A stretch of DNA of 64,000 nucleotides from Rugalucina vietnamica (taxonomy: Eukaryota; Mollusca; Bivalvia; Lucinida; Lucinidae). The position numbers and the translations under genes were made by a program. This document shows, in pieces, positions 21,766-33,313 of this stretch. The notes beneath the pieces were generated by a model. That model searched no databases. It was given only the letters and a program-made list of their open reading frames with translations, and was not told the DNA's origin. The stretch lies in assembly GCA_964017185.1 (NCBI GenBank), contig OZ024876.1, positions 2,106,001 through 2,170,000 of the forward strand, in the 5' to 3' direction. Each line of letters begins with the position of its first letter. Within the stretch, counting starts at the first letter, position 1.

Positions 21766-22036
21766 TACTATATATTAAACTTTGCGCATACCGGGTCCGA
21801 CATAGTGTGTATTTTTGCTCAAACATTAACAGTGTTTCTACCAAAAATACAAAAAAATTTATACCATGACACACGGAATCAGTCCGCAGAATAAAACCAG
21901 AAAGAGGCATTAAAATGGCTAAAACGCATGCGGTTGAGCACCTAATGTTGCATGGCTTGTTGTAGGCCATCTGTATATGATATAGGGAGTGATTGTAACG
22001 TTACATAGACGTAAAAAACAACTAGTCTTTTGATAA
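21766..22036. other. Downstream of the BH3-type gene, nothing recognised
   Basis: Probable 3' UTR; no clear AATAAA signal next to a cleavage site was seen. Confidence 0.35.
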
Positions 22037-22198
22037 AAACCAGGAAACAGGCGTGCATTAACCCCCGTTTTTATGTAGAAAAGCTGGGGTTTGCAGGGGT
22101 ATACCTAATTTTCTTATTTGATTCTTTGATTCAAAATATACATTGTGGGTACTCGTTAGAACCGCCTCGCCGCGGCGGTTCCAACGTGTATCCACAAT

Positions 22199-22246
<48 letters not shown>

Positions 22247-22368
22247 TTTTATTTTTTTTTTTTTTTTTTTTTGTAAAATATTAAAAACATCATATTTTTT
22301 CCAATGAAATTTTCAATTAAAAGCTGAAAACAAATCTCTGTTTATTGCATAGGCAAGTTTTTGTAATG
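22037..22368 (+). mobile_element. MITE family B with long poly-T insertion
   Basis: Family B start (CCAGGAAACAGG), central GGTACTCGTTAGAACCGCC and end TTGCATAGGCAAGTTTTTGT. One arm is replaced by an almost pure T-run at 22200-22272. Confidence 0.8.
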
Positions 22369-22508
22369 GTCACCATTTTTCTTCTTTGCAATTAAAGTTT
22401 TATTAAACATTATGCTTACTCGTATTATTTGTTTGTTTGATTATTTTCTATACGTCCTAGTCAAAGGCTATTGCCATGTCGGGGCGTTAAATCCATTTTA
22501 TGGAAAGC

Positions 22509-22783
22509 CATGAGGAAAACATATCCGTGTAATATATACCCCCTTAAACCACCCTTTTTACATGTGTATATCTTTGCTTACTTTTGATCCCAAACATAGA
22601 TTGTGGGTACTCGTTAGAACCGCATCGGCGAACTGGTTCTAACGTGTACCAAAATCGATGTTTTGAGTAAAAATGCAGTTTGAAATATTATCATAAATTT
22701 TCTAATGAACTTTTTCTGATGACAATTTTCAATTTTTGCAGCTTTAAAATCTTGTATAATTGCCTGGGCATGTTTTCGTAATG
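22509..22783 (+). mobile_element. MITE family B, diverged
   Basis: Starts CATGAGGAAAACATATCCGT and ends CTGGGCATGTTTTCGTAATG. The central arms are CATAGATTGTGGGTACTCGT and ACGTGTACCAAAATCGATGT. Confidence 0.8.
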
Positions 22784-22864
22784 CTACCTAAAATTGGGAT
22801 GTCATGGCATGCTCGATGTGCTTTAAAATGCACATCCACCCAAGAAATTCAATAAGAGACAACC

Positions 22865-23100
22865 AAAGCTTATAAATATGTTTATCTGTTTGTTTGTTTC
22901 AGTTGTGGTTTAGCGCCCCAGTCATCAGCTATGGTCATGCCGGGACGTTGCCTCCATTTTATGGGACCTTTACCAAAATTTAGGATGTCATGACATCCAA
23001 AATGTGTTTCAAATATAACCACCCACCAAAGCCAATAAGGTGGTTTGACTTAAACCACTTTTCCTGGGCAGGCTCAGACCTGAGCGGTTAACCAGTAATC
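22865..23100 (-). mobile_element. CAAA-tailed interspersed repeat (family E), reverse
   Basis: Contains, in reverse, GGGACGTTGCCTCCATTTTATGG, the TGACATCC palindrome region and GGTTAACCAGTAATCAGAG. Related copies are at 49000, 53070, 54110 and 54725. A partial copy precedes it at 22428-22505. Confidence 0.7.
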
Positions 23101-23471
23101 AGAGCGGAAGAGCGGAAATGACGTCGCTTCAATATGGCTGCGCTTTCAAAACAACTTAAAGAAAAATATGTAAAATAAATTATTAAGAAGAAAATAACGA
23201 TTTATTCATACGGAAAAAGGCAAATTCAAGTGCGCTTAGGACAGTTCTTTCAAGATCTTGTGTTAATAGTGTAATTCTTTTGAGGAAATTCGCAGAAAAT
23301 GAGGTAACATTTTTTACAGATATGTAAACATTTTCGGTGACGGTCATTTGCTCAACAGTTTTCGCTTTGTGTAGTCCGTATATGACAGTCTGATAATTCG
23401 TTCCTTGCGGAAAGAATTCCTACAACTTTGCTGTATGCTTATACTGACATCTTCTACACAAAATCCTGAAA

Positions 23472-24275
23472 ATGAATGGCCCTGAGAAAGCAGTTGACTG
23501 TGAAAACAGCGTAGAAACAACCCAAATCATTCCTGATCATGAGTTAAGTGATTTGAACGGAACAGAACCGTCCACAAAATCTGAATCATCACTCAGTTTG
23601 AGTTTCCAGTCAGATTTGTCAAATTTGTCCAACAGCCAACTAGATTTCAATGATCCGTTTGAGGGAATATTATATAGAACAGACGTGTTGGAATCAAAAT
23701 ATAGTATCTCGTTTGTTTCAAGCGTGCTCTTTGACTCGTTTAAAAATAAGATGCACGCAGATTATATGAGCAGTGTAGATATTGACGAGACCACTTTTAT
23801 GTCAAAATGCGCAACACATATAAATGGTGTTAAATGCGACATCAAATTAGATGCTCATTTTAAAACAGTAGAGCTCAGCGGCATGGGATTCCAAAAATGG
23901 AGAGAGGAGCGGTTTCCTAGAATTACGCAGTTTCTCCTCAAAAGGGTGGTGCAGAAAATGGACAGTATTGTCGAAGGGAGCATCAAGAGTGAGCAGGGAC
24001 CAACAGAATCGACAGAATCGGCAGAATCGGCAAATATAACGTTAAATGGTATACCAATTAGTGACGGGACATCTAAACAGCAATGTGACGTCAACGACAA
24101 CGTAGCGCCAAGATGTAACGTCGCGCAGTTAAACGACGACATAAATGGCGCGCTAAACGGTACCAATGAATTAATGAACGCCGTAGAGGACGACGACCTA
24201 GAAGAGAACACTTCTACATCTAACACAAAAAAAACAGGAATGTCTCCAAGCACCGCAGCAAATAATAGATTTTGA
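23472..24275 (+). pseudogene. LINE ORF1, N-terminal part (267 aa)
   Basis: Acidic, Ser-rich N-terminus, then a folded-looking segment (FMSKCATHINGVKCDI, GFQKWREERFP). A run of eight A at 24227-24234 precedes the frame change. With one A fewer the frame runs on as KKQECLQAPQQIIDFD directly into the next ORF, so the two are parts of one ORF1 of about 800 codons. No known domain was recognised in this part. Confidence 0.75.
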
Positions 24276-24336
24276 TGTAGCCGGAGAAGAGTATACTGCG
24301 GAAAATATTACTGATAGGTATAAGCGGACTGAACTT

Positions 24337-25863
24337 TTGGATGGCTCTCAGAAAGTAAACCGACAGCTTGTTCAAGACTTTCAAACCCAATATCTAGACA
24401 ACACATCAGTTCCCCCATTCACGTCTACTCCGAATGTACAACGTTTAGATGGCGCAAATCATGCTACTGCTTCAGCCAGTGAGAATGTCTGTTGGTTAAT
24501 GAACAGAATACAGCAACTTGATAACGACATAAAGACAATCAAACAAGATGTTATTAAACAGATGGAATGTAAGCTCACTGAACTCAAAGCTTCCTTGATT
24601 GCAATGATCGAGAAATCCAGTTCACAGAAAACATATGCCGACGCTATCGGAAGCCCAAAACCGGTATCTAGAACAGAAAACCAATCCACTGAAAACAGTC
24701 AAAATATTGAAGATTCCTGTTTTATTGATGAAGGCTACGGAGACCAGTCCGGAATAGATGCTAAAAGAAGTTCGTCCGAGACTCGTCTGAAAACTGTGTA
24801 TGTCGCTGATGACAGAGAAAATACCCAACAGCAGATTCACATCCTGACACCGATAGCCCCATCAGAAACTCAACAACGTGATCAAGCGATGGCGATTCAA
24901 CATCACGGGCCAGCAATACATACTCAACGCCATGGGCCAGCGAATATAGCTCAACGCCATCGGCCAGCGATTAGAACTCAACGCCATGGGCCAGCGATCA
25001 GAACACAACACAATGTGCCAACGACCAGAACTCAATTACCTGTAGAAAATCCTCAGCCAGTAACTGTACGAGTGACTAACAGAAACCAGTCATTTAGTCG
25101 GTCACTTCCAAATACCAGCCGGAACTTTTCAGGTTTTGCACCCACAACTAGAGATAAAACTTTAATTGTAGGCGATTCAATAATGAAGGGGATCAATTAC
25201 AGGGGATTACAGAAGGATGTTAAGATATGCACAAGAAGCGGTGCTACCATTGGTGATTTATGGGAAGAGATATCCATATATGATCTGAAGTCTTTTGCGC
25301 GAATCATAATCTGTATAGGGGGAAATGACTGCTCTAGCAGAAGGGATACCACCGAGTTCGAAGAGAAGTATGACCAGCTGATAGGATTTATCAAAAGTGT
25401 CAACAAAGATTGCTTGGTTTATGTTAGTAAAATAGTACCCAGAGGAGACGTTGATGTTTCATCATATAACAGCTCGATCCTGCGAATTGTGGACCACTGG
25501 GCAATGCATAACGTTTACTGCATTGGTGATTCGCATGAACTTTTCTTTGGAAAAGATCGGATGCCCTTGAGTAGATACTACTATAAGGACGGTGTACACC
25601 TATCACACTCAGGGACAAAACGATTACTGGATGCGTGGAATAGGCATGTACCGATTGTTCAGGACTATACTCAGTGTGTATATAAAGCCTCAAGATCTCC
25701 GAGAGTGATGAATAGACAAAGGCCGACCAATAATCCCGGAAGACATGATGACTACAATACAGGGCGTTATAGAAACAATGGACAAAGGGGAAATGGTAAT
25801 CGTCGATGTTACGGTTGCCACATGCAAGGACATATTTTGGCCGAATGCTGGAACTCACAATAG
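24337..25863 (+). pseudogene. LINE ORF1, esterase and CCHC part (508 aa)
   Basis: A coiled-coil-like region is followed by imperfect repeats of RTQRHGPAI (about residues 185-225). Then comes an SGNH/GDSL-type hydrolase domain (about 275-440) with GDSIMKG (block I), GGNDCS (block III) and DGVHLS (block V, Asp/His pair). The C-terminus has a zinc knuckle, CYGCHMQGHILAEC. Esterase domains of this type occur in ORF1 of CR1/L2 LINEs. The in-frame start here is probably not used if the upstream A-run frameshift is a mutation. Confidence 0.85.
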
Positions 25864-25974
25864 GGGTTTGGCACAATAGCCACTAGTGTAAATACACACT
25901 CACATTCATTTTATGACAGAAATCAATTTGAAGTTCTTGAAAGTATATGTAATGCGTGTAATACTTTACAGTGT

Positions 25975-26217
25975 TTGTGCCATGACACTTCTTCAGAGCT
26001 GGACTTGTTGAGTTACGATGTCGTATCAAAAAGTAATGACGAAAATGAATTATCAGAAAAAGTTTCATTTACTACTTGTATTAGTCAAGAAACATGCTCA
26101 ACTCAGCAACATTTAATTAATGCAAATGACGATGTTGAAATTGTTTTTGATGATGACCGTTTACTGCCTCCTCCTACTCCTTCTTCTTCTTCCTTTTCTT
26201 CTTCTTCTCTTTCTTCT

Positions 26218-26249
<32 letters not shown>

Positions 26250-27975
26250 TTCTTCTTCTTCTTCTTCTTCACAGAATTCAAGTAGATTGACGTCTTTAAA
26301 TACTATCACAAATTCTGAGAGTAAAAATGAATTCACATGTACGTCTAATTTGAGACCTGAAAATCCACTTTCGCTGAATTTAAAGAAAAAAGGTTTTAAC
26401 ATAGGTCATTTAAATATACAAGGTTTATGTGGAGATCATCTAAATAAGTTTTCAGAAGTTTCGGCATTGCTAACAAGTAAAGATAATGAAAAGTTACATA
26501 TTTTCGGTATGAGCGAAACTAAGTTAAAGAATCACAAATTGACAAGAACGTTTAAAATTAAAGGTTTTCATACTCCTTTTAGAAAAGATAATGACTCTAA
26601 TGGCGGTGGAGGTATTATTGTATATGTTAGAGATAATATTAATGCAAAACGACGGGAAGACTTGGAAACGAATGGTATTTCATGTTTATGGCTTGAGATT
26701 TCGCCTGATAAAGGTAAACCATTTTTAGTTGGAAATATGTATAGGCCACCCGATTCTAGAATTGAATATAATGACAGGTTTGAGGAATTTATAGATACTG
26801 TTTTGAATGAAGAAAAAGAGTTTATTCTGATGGGCGATATAAATAAAAATTTACTCAATAGTGATACTGACCGGGAATGGGGAAATTTCACAACATCCTT
26901 AGGCCTAACTCAGCTAGTAAATGAACCAACTAGAGTAACTAGCGACTCTAGAACTCTTATTGACCATATATACACTAATAATGAAGATAATATACAATGT
27001 ATTAAGGTTGAGAAATTGTGTCTGAGTGACCATTATGGTATATTTTGCAATCGATCTGCTCACGTCTCTTTTGAAAAGAATGATGAACATCAATATATTA
27101 CTTACAGGTCATTTAAAATGTTTGATGAACCTCGCTTTCTGAACGATCTTGCTATGGTTCCTTGGGAAATAATTGAAAGTTTTGATTCAATCGATGATAT
27201 AGTCTCAGTGTGGACATCGCTGTTCACAGAAATTCTTGACAAACACGCGCCTGTTAAAACTCAAAGGGTCAAACATAAATATCAGCCGGAATGGCTGACT
27301 CCAGAAATATTGGATTTAATGAAAGAACGCAATAAATGTAAACTAAATGGTAATATTTCTGCATACAAAATTCTAAGAAATAAGATCTCAACGTTAATAG
27401 GTATAGCAAAAAAGGATGCGTATAGATCGAAAATTGAAGATGGCAAATCTGATCCTAGAAATATCTGGAAATTATTTCAAGACTTTGGTATGAATAAAAA
27501 GGAAAGTGAAAATAAATCCAATATAAAGTTAAAATCAGATGACAAACTTGTTACAAACCAGATAGACTTGACTGAAGTTTTCAATGATTACTTCGTCAAT
27601 ATAGCATCGAAATTAAAAGAACCCCCAGCTAAGACGGATTTTGCCAAGCTAAATAATTATGTTTCTGCTAAGGTCCCACTTGGTACGGAATTCAAAATTC
27701 CATTGACAAATCATATTTTCGTTAAAAAGTTTTTGACAAGTTTAAATGTAAACAAATCTACAGGTCTCGACAATATAGGTCCAAAAATTCTAAAATTGTC
27801 TGCAGATGTCATAACACCAAGCATTTTATACATGGTTAATAAAAGCATATCATTAAGTCAATTCCCAGATTTATGGAAAGAAGCTAAGGTAAAACCATTG
27901 TTTAAATCTGGAAATAAAGATGATATTAATAATTACCGACCAATTTCAATATTGCCAACAATTTCAAAACATTGA
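25975..27975 (+). pseudogene. LINE ORF2, endonuclease and start of reverse transcriptase
   Basis: About residues 143-355 form an APE-type endonuclease: GHLNIQG, MSETKL, GGGGIIVYV, GNMYRPP, GDINKN, and SDHYGIF at the end. Reverse transcriptase begins with NKSTGLDNIGPKIL and NYRPISILPTISK, then a frameshift near 27962 ends the frame. The N-terminus holds a Ser run at about 70-102 encoded by a TTC/TCT microsatellite. Confidence 0.9.
26170..26271 (+). repeat. TTC/TCT microsatellite inside ORF2
   Basis: Encodes an almost pure serine run in ORF2; the frame stays open. Confidence 0.95.
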
Positions 27976-28356
27976 AAAATGGGTGGAAAAGCAGTTTTCT
28001 CAATATTTGAATGATTTTAACTTATTACACAAGTCTCAAAGTGGATTTCGTCCGAGGCACTCGACTGAATCCGCTCTAATTCTCATGGTAGATTCTTGGC
28101 TTAAGGCTATAAACGAAGGAAAGATAGTAGGCTGTGTTTTAGTTGATTTTCGTAAGGCTTTTGATTTAGTGGACCATGAAATTCTTTTAAGAAAATTAAA
28201 ATGTTATAAATGCAATGACTCGTGCTTATCTTGGTTTGAATCTTATTTATGTAATCGGAAACAGCGTGTATCTCTGAATAATCATCTATCATCTACATCC
28301 GATGTTATACATGGCGTTCCCCAGGGGTCTATTTTAGGTCCATTACTATTTTTGAT
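27962..28356 (+). pseudogene. LINE ORF2, middle of reverse transcriptase
   Basis: Continues ORF2 in another frame: KWVEKQFSQYLND, SGFRPRHSTESAL, VDFRKAFDLVDHEILL and HGVPQGSILGPLLFL. It stops in the nested insertion. The domain resumes at 29802 in register once the duplicated 12 bp are counted once. Confidence 0.9.
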
Positions 28357-29801
28357 GTTTCAATAGACATGATCTTCACAGCAAGACAGCTTCAGGAGAA
28401 ATGCCAAGAACAGAATGTAGATCTATACATGACGTTTGTTGACCTCACCAAAGCTTTTGACACTGTTAGTCGTGATGGACTCTGGAAAATCATGGCCAAG
28501 TTTGGCTGTCCACCCAGATTCATAGCTATGGTGCGGCAGTTTCATGATGGCATGCAGGCACGTGTGCAAAATGATGGAGAGTTCTCTGAACCATTTGAAG
28601 TAACAAATGGGGTCAAACAAGGCTGTGTTCTGGCACCAACACTGTTCAGCATGATGTTTTCTGCCATGCTTATGGATGCTTTTCAGGACAGTGACACTGG
28701 TTTTCCAATCAGGTACCGTTTTGATGGCAACATATTCAACCTCAGAAGGTTGCAAGCCAAAACTAAGGTCCAGACTGATGTGCTAGATGAGCTCCTCTAT
28801 GCAGATGATATGGATAAGAATGCCAACACAGAGGCAAAAATGCAAAGAGCCATGGATCAAGTCTCACAGTCATGTGATAACTATGATCTCACAATCAGCA
28901 CAAAAAAGACAGAGGTTGTACACCAACCAGCCCCCGGAAAACCATATAATGAACCAACCATCACTGTGAATGGGCAAAAACTGAAAGTTGTTGACAAGTT
29001 CACCTACCTGGGAAGCACTCTCTCCAGAGCAGTGCATATTGATGATGAGATCACTGCCAGAATTGCAAAAGCTAGTGTGGCATTCGGAAGACTCCGTGCA
29101 AATGTCTGGGAGCGAAATGGAATCAAGCTTGACACCAAGCTGAAAGTCTACAAGGCTGTGGTACTGCCAACCCTCTTGTATGCATGTGAGACCTGGACAG
29201 TATACCAACGCCATGCAAAGAGACTTAACCATTTCCACTTAAGCTGTTTGAGAAAGTTGTTAAAAATCAAGTGGCAGGACAAGATTCCAGACACAGAGGT
29301 CCTGAGGAAAGCAGGGATGCAAAGCATGCATACAGTCTTAAAGCTAGCACAGCTAAGATGGACTGGCCATGTTATAAGAATGCCTGATGCGCGACTTCCA
29401 AAGAAAGTTTTCTATGGAGAACTACAGGAAGGAAAGCGCTCTCAAGGTGGCCAGAAGAAACGCTACAAAGACACCCTCAAAGCCTCTCTGAAGGATTTCG
29501 AAATACCAATGGGGTCCTGGGAACAGACTGCACAGGAGCGATCAAAGTGGCGAGGTCTCATCAACAAAGGAGCAGCTCTCTATGAAAAGAAGAGAATCTG
29601 TGAAGCTGAAAGAAAGCGAAGAGAGCGCAAAGCCAAAACAAATGTGCCACCAGCAGACTCTATGACATTGACTTGCTCTACTTGCAACCGACAGTTTAGA
29701 GCCAGAATTGGCCTAGTCAGCCATCAAAGAACTCACCAACACACATCAGCACAATTCAAGAAATAATGATGGTCTTTCTCATTAGTGAGAGACGAACTAT
29801 C
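28357..29801 (+). mobile_element. Nested 5'-truncated LINE, 12-bp target duplication
   Basis: Flanked by ACTATTTTTGAT at 28345-28356 and 29802-29813, which fixes both borders. The insert carries one open frame and ends GAGACGAACTATC without poly-A. The relic at 10323-11562 has the identical terminus. The 5' border falls inside the reverse transcriptase, typical of incomplete target-primed reverse transcription. Confidence 0.95.
28369..29766 (+). CDS. Reverse transcriptase C-terminal half with zinc finger (465 codons)
   Basis: Open frame of 465 codons: VDLTKAFDTVSRDGLW, GVKQGCVLAP and the catalytic LLYADDM, then the thumb/connection region TYLGSTLS and LLYACETWTVYQ. It ends in a C2H2-type finger, CSTCNRQF followed by HQRTHQH. 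The N-terminal endonuclease and first RT blocks are missing because the insertion is 5' truncated. The long intact frame implies recent insertion. The clade is not certain: it is unlike the host CR1/L2 LINE and looks RTE- or Jockey-group-like. Confidence 0.9.
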   Translation: MIFTARQLQEKCQEQNVDLYMTFVDLTKAFDTVSRDGLWKIMAKFGCPPRFIAMVRQFHDGMQARVQNDGEFSEPFEVTNGVKQGCVLAPTLFSMMFSAMLMDAFQDSDTGFPIRYRFDGNIFNLRRLQAKTKVQTDVLDELLYADDMDKNANTEAKMQRAMDQVSQSCDNYDLTISTKKTEVVHQPAPGKPYNEPTITVNGQKLKVVDKFTYLGSTLSRAVHIDDEITARIAKASVAFGRLRANVWERNGIKLDTKLKVYKAVVLPTLLYACETWTVYQRHAKRLNHFHLSCLRKLLKIKWQDKIPDTEVLRKAGMQSMHTVLKLAQLRWTGHVIRMPDARLPKKVFYGELQEGKRSQGGQKKRYKDTLKASLKDFEIPMGSWEQTAQERSKWRGLINKGAALYEKKRICEAERKRRERKAKTNVPPADSMTLTCSTCNRQFRARIGLVSHQRTHQHTSAQFKK

Positions 29802-30711
29802 ACTATTTTTGATTTTTATTAATGACTTGCCTTTATACTTACAAAACAATACATCTACAATTGATTTGTATGCTGATGATACTACTATATATTATAGTGG
29901 CAGTGATAAATTAATGCTAGAAAGAAATTTGCAGAAGTCTCTTGACTGCCTTCAAATATGGTGTCGAGAAAATGGCATGATTTTAAACACAGATAAAACC
30001 AAAGTCATGCTTATAACCAGCAGGCAAAAGCGAATTAACTTGAATAATGCGGTTTTGAACCTCCAGTACAATGATATTGATATAGATATTACCACGTGTG
30101 ACAAAATCTTGGGTATTCATGTTGACAATAATCTGACGTGGAACGATCACTTTAATTTTTTGTCTAAAAAGTTGTCCTCACACTTGTGGCTTTTGAGCAA
30201 AATAAGAATTTATCTATCTATTGAACACAGAGTACTTTTCTACAATGCGTATATCAAACCTCACATTGACTATTGTAGTTTAATCTGGAGTAACACGTCC
30301 AGCACGAATATAAGCAAAATAACTAGATTGCAAAGAAGGGCATGCAAGCTGATTTTGGGGCATGAATATAATGGCTTGCCCGAGGCACTCGAAAAATTAA
30401 AGATGTTGTCATTTGATCAAAGTATTTTCCTCAGTAAAGCAAAAATTATGTATAAAATTCACAACAATTTGGCCCCTAGTTATTTGAATGAAATGTTTTT
30501 AATGCGAGATGCAAATCTTGATAATACAACTTCCAATTTAAGGTCTGTCGCAAATAAAAATTTTGTAGTTCCACTAGCAAAATGTAATCTTTTTAAAGGT
30601 AGCTTGACTTATTCAGGTGTAATTATTTGGAATAGTATCCCTGTCAGTATAAAGGATTCCTCATCCTTACAAATTTTCGTTAATAGGTGTACTGAGTGGC
30701 TTCTACATTAA
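29802..30711 (+). pseudogene. LINE ORF2, C-terminal part of reverse transcriptase
   Basis: Resumes after the nested insertion: LFLIFINDLPLYL, then catalytic DLYADDTTIYYS, ILGIHVDNNLTW, AYIKPHIDYCSLIW and WNSIPVSIK at the end. The stop is at 30709-30711. The apparent ATG upstream belongs to the inserted element. Confidence 0.9.
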
Positions 30712-30774
30712 TTGATAGTTAGTTATTAATCTGTACCTCCACCGCAAATGAGACGTATATTGTACGCATATACT

Positions 30775-30908
30775 GTCATTATGTCTGTCTGTCTGCCTGT
30801 CTGTCTGTCTCACTCTGTCCGTCAATCTGTCTGCCCACCTGTCTGTCTGTCTGTCTCCCTTTCTGTCTATCACTCTCCCTTTCACTGACTGACTGTCTGT
30901 CTGTCTGT

Positions 30909-30957
<49 letters not shown>

Positions 30958-31002
30958 TGTCTGTCTGTCTGTCTGTCTGTCTTATTTCCTATCAAGTTTC
31001 AC
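30775..31002 (+). repeat. CTGT/CTGC microsatellite in the LINE 3' UTR
   Basis: Long run of CTGT and CTGC tetramers with interruptions between 30780 and 30985. Confidence 0.95.
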
Positions 31003-31184
31003 ATTTTACATGCTTTTGAATTTAATGCTTTAATTGTATATTGCCATGTTTGTTGTTACATGTACCATGTTTTGAGGGCCCCAAGGAAGATTGGTTCTGC
31101 CAATTGGGTCACCCTCGTTAAATAAAGAATTTACTTACTTACTTACTTACTTACTAGATGGTCAGCCAGGTGTTTTGATGTATA

Positions 31185-31455
31185 CATCAGGAAAACATGC
31201 CCGTGCAATATATACCCCCTCAAACCCCACTTTTATATAGCAAAACTGCGGTATGCAGGGCTATACCTATTTTCTTATTTTTGCTCCAAAACATAGATTG
31301 TGGGTACTCGTTAGAACCGCCTCAGCGAGGCGACGTGTACCCACAATCTATGTTTTGAGCAAAAATAAGAAAAATATCAAAATTTTTCTGATGAAATTTT
31401 CATTTTTTAAAACGGAAAAAATCTCTGTATATTGCATGGGCAAGTTTTCGTAATG
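31185..31455 (+). mobile_element. MITE family B
   Basis: Starts CATCAGGAAAACATGCCCGT and ends GCATGGGCAAGTTTTCGTAATG. The termini form an imperfect inverted repeat (CATCAGGAAAAC against CATTACGAAAAC). The central hairpin is built on CATAGATTGTGGGTACTCGT. Confidence 0.85.
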
Positions 31456-31945
31456 AACGCCCAGGGTTTTAAAATCATTACTTCGAATCCCATGGGGGAA
31501 GGCCAAGGCCTTCTAGGAGCTTAACTGACGTAATCAGGTCCCGTTTAGCTGAGAATATTAAACTTATACGAGTATAGGAAAATTACTATTTGCCTGGACA
31601 AGCAGTCCATCTATTTTTCACGGTCCCAATGTGCGGATGCCCTATACAAGTATTAGATTTTTGACATAACCGAACTTTACAAATAGTCTACCACGGGATA
31701 TTGGATTGCATTACTGCATTAGACTGTTAGAAAGGTCAGTAAATGAAATACAGGGGTTTGGGTATTTATACCGTCCAAGGTTGTTGTTTTTTGGCAAGTC
31801 GCTGCTGTGTACAGACAAAATGGTTTGTGTTCGGCATACTTTTAATGATTTGATTGCCCTTATATGTAAAATATACCCGTTTTGTGTTTCGTAAGTAACA
31901 CGGGTCGTGTTGTCTTGGTAGGGTCATTGTCCACTGACCGGATTA
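31456..31945. other. Intergenic; family E fragment only
   Basis: Contains a family E-like piece near 31480-31640 (CCATCTATTTTTCACGGTCCCAATG). No gene seen. Confidence 0.45.
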
Positions 31946-32163
31946 CGAATGCGTCAGAAAACCAACAATCTGCGTAAAACAGCTACTGCACATCTGATCA
32001 GCGTCTTAGTTTACGCGACACAGATAGAATAATCCCTCGGGTAATCCCTCTTGTACTTAAACCCGAAATTTCAAGCTTCTATCCAGCTTCTGTGACTGTA
32101 CAGGGCGGTTTATTGTCGGACCAGGTCGGAAATCTAAATTGTTGTTTTCTCATGCGAAGGCTC
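31946..32163 (-). mobile_element. Family A MITE, diverged
   Basis: GCGTCAGAAAACCAACAATC on the left and TTGTTTTCTCATGCGAAGGCTC on the right, with a shortened central hairpin. Confidence 0.7.
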
Positions 32164-32327
32164 GCGTAATATCGATACTATGTAACGGCGTAAGAACAAA
32201 TTTATTGGTATTTTGGATTTGTTTTCTGTGTCAAGTTGCAATTTTTAACAAACTATGTGCCACAAATTTTTGATAATACATCGATAATGATCATCATGGA
32301 AGAGGTTGTCTTGCCAGAATAAAAAAT

Positions 32328-32562
32328 GAGCCAGTGCGTGAGAAAACCAACAATTTGGGTTTCCGACCAGGTCTGACACAAACCAGTCTGTACAGTCACA
32401 GAATAAAGCTAGAAGCTTGAAACTTTGGAAATAGGTAGAAGAGGAATTGTACTATCCGTGTGGCGAAAATAAAGACGCTGATCAGCCGTGCAGTTACTGC
32501 ACGGCTGATCTGCGTCTTTGTTTTCGCATATGCAAATTGTTTGTTTTCTCATGCACAGGCTC
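32328..32562 (+). mobile_element. Family A MITE
   Basis: Flanked by AAAT on both sides. The central hairpin apex is GCCGTGCAGTTACTGCACGGC instead of the TTCGCGG type, with both arms changed together. Confidence 0.87.
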
Positions 32563-33313
32563 AAATAGTTTCATATTCCTAGCAGGCGTATATGAAGCAA
32601 CTAATTACACGTATTCGGGAGCAGAAAAACAGCTTTCTCCTACGCATTTACATTAATATTGCACAAGAAATAGGCATCAATATAAGCAAGCAAAATCTTC
32701 TGCAAATTGCATCCAAGTGTTCAGACCATTAAGGATAATATTTTCCCATAATACGAGACCTCGGATCCAAAATATTTTATTGTATCCGAGCACGAAGCCA
32801 AACGTCATATTCAAGACGCAAAAAAATGAAAATAAATAAATAAATAAAGAAAGAAAGAAAGAAAGAAAGAAAAGGTAAGCGGAGTACCCGTCACGCCAAA
32901 TTATCTCCGTCAATGTAATACAGCAATGACTTGGTGTTGTATTGTCACAGTGTAAACAAATGCAGTATACAATATACAAGCCCAGTATAGCAAGAAAATT
33001 CCATTTCCATTCTCTGGCTGTACTGGAGCACTAACTGACCAGCTGGCCTGATTAAGAGGCCTATTCTCATTCCAGAGTTAGCGCATTCCCTGTATATAAC
33101 TTTATATTCAAGCTGCAATTCCAAGCCCCATGGCGGCCCAGTCCGGCTGTGTCAGATCTGATCGAAAACTTCAATGAAACATTTTATTGTGACACGGATC
33201 AATGAATGAACCCTGAGCTTTGAAAATCCGATTTCTTTATTTATAGATGAAAACATACCCGATTTTTAACCCATTAACCCATTTCGACACGATTTTGCTG
33301 GAGTAATATTAAT
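32563..33313. other. Intergenic, no gene
   Basis: Contains an AAAT/AAAG microsatellite at about 32827-32873. No coding sequence was recognised. Confidence 0.45.

Larger units (their letters stand above)
23101..31155 (+). mobile_element. CR1/L2-type LINE with a nested LINE
   Basis: A long element with a GC-richer leader (about 23101-23471), ORF1 with an esterase domain and zinc knuckle, and ORF2 with an APE endonuclease and reverse transcriptase. The 3' end reads GGGTCACCCTCGTTAAATAA then (TTAC)n at 31128-31155. Esterase-type ORF1 and a short-repeat 3' tail without poly-A fit the CR1/L2 group. A 1,445-bp insertion splits the reverse transcriptase. Frameshifts near 24230 and 27962 suggest the copy is dead, though it looks young. 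Confidence 0.9.

Noticed and set aside
22030-22284. Phe-rich open frame
   Set aside because: Encoded by a poly-T run within a MITE.
26103-26402. Minus-strand Glu-rich open frame
   Set aside because: Antisense shadow of the TTC/TCT microsatellite in LINE ORF2.
32447-32656. Open frame across a family A MITE and flanking DNA
   Set aside because: Half of it is MITE sequence and no splice or domain evidence supports it.
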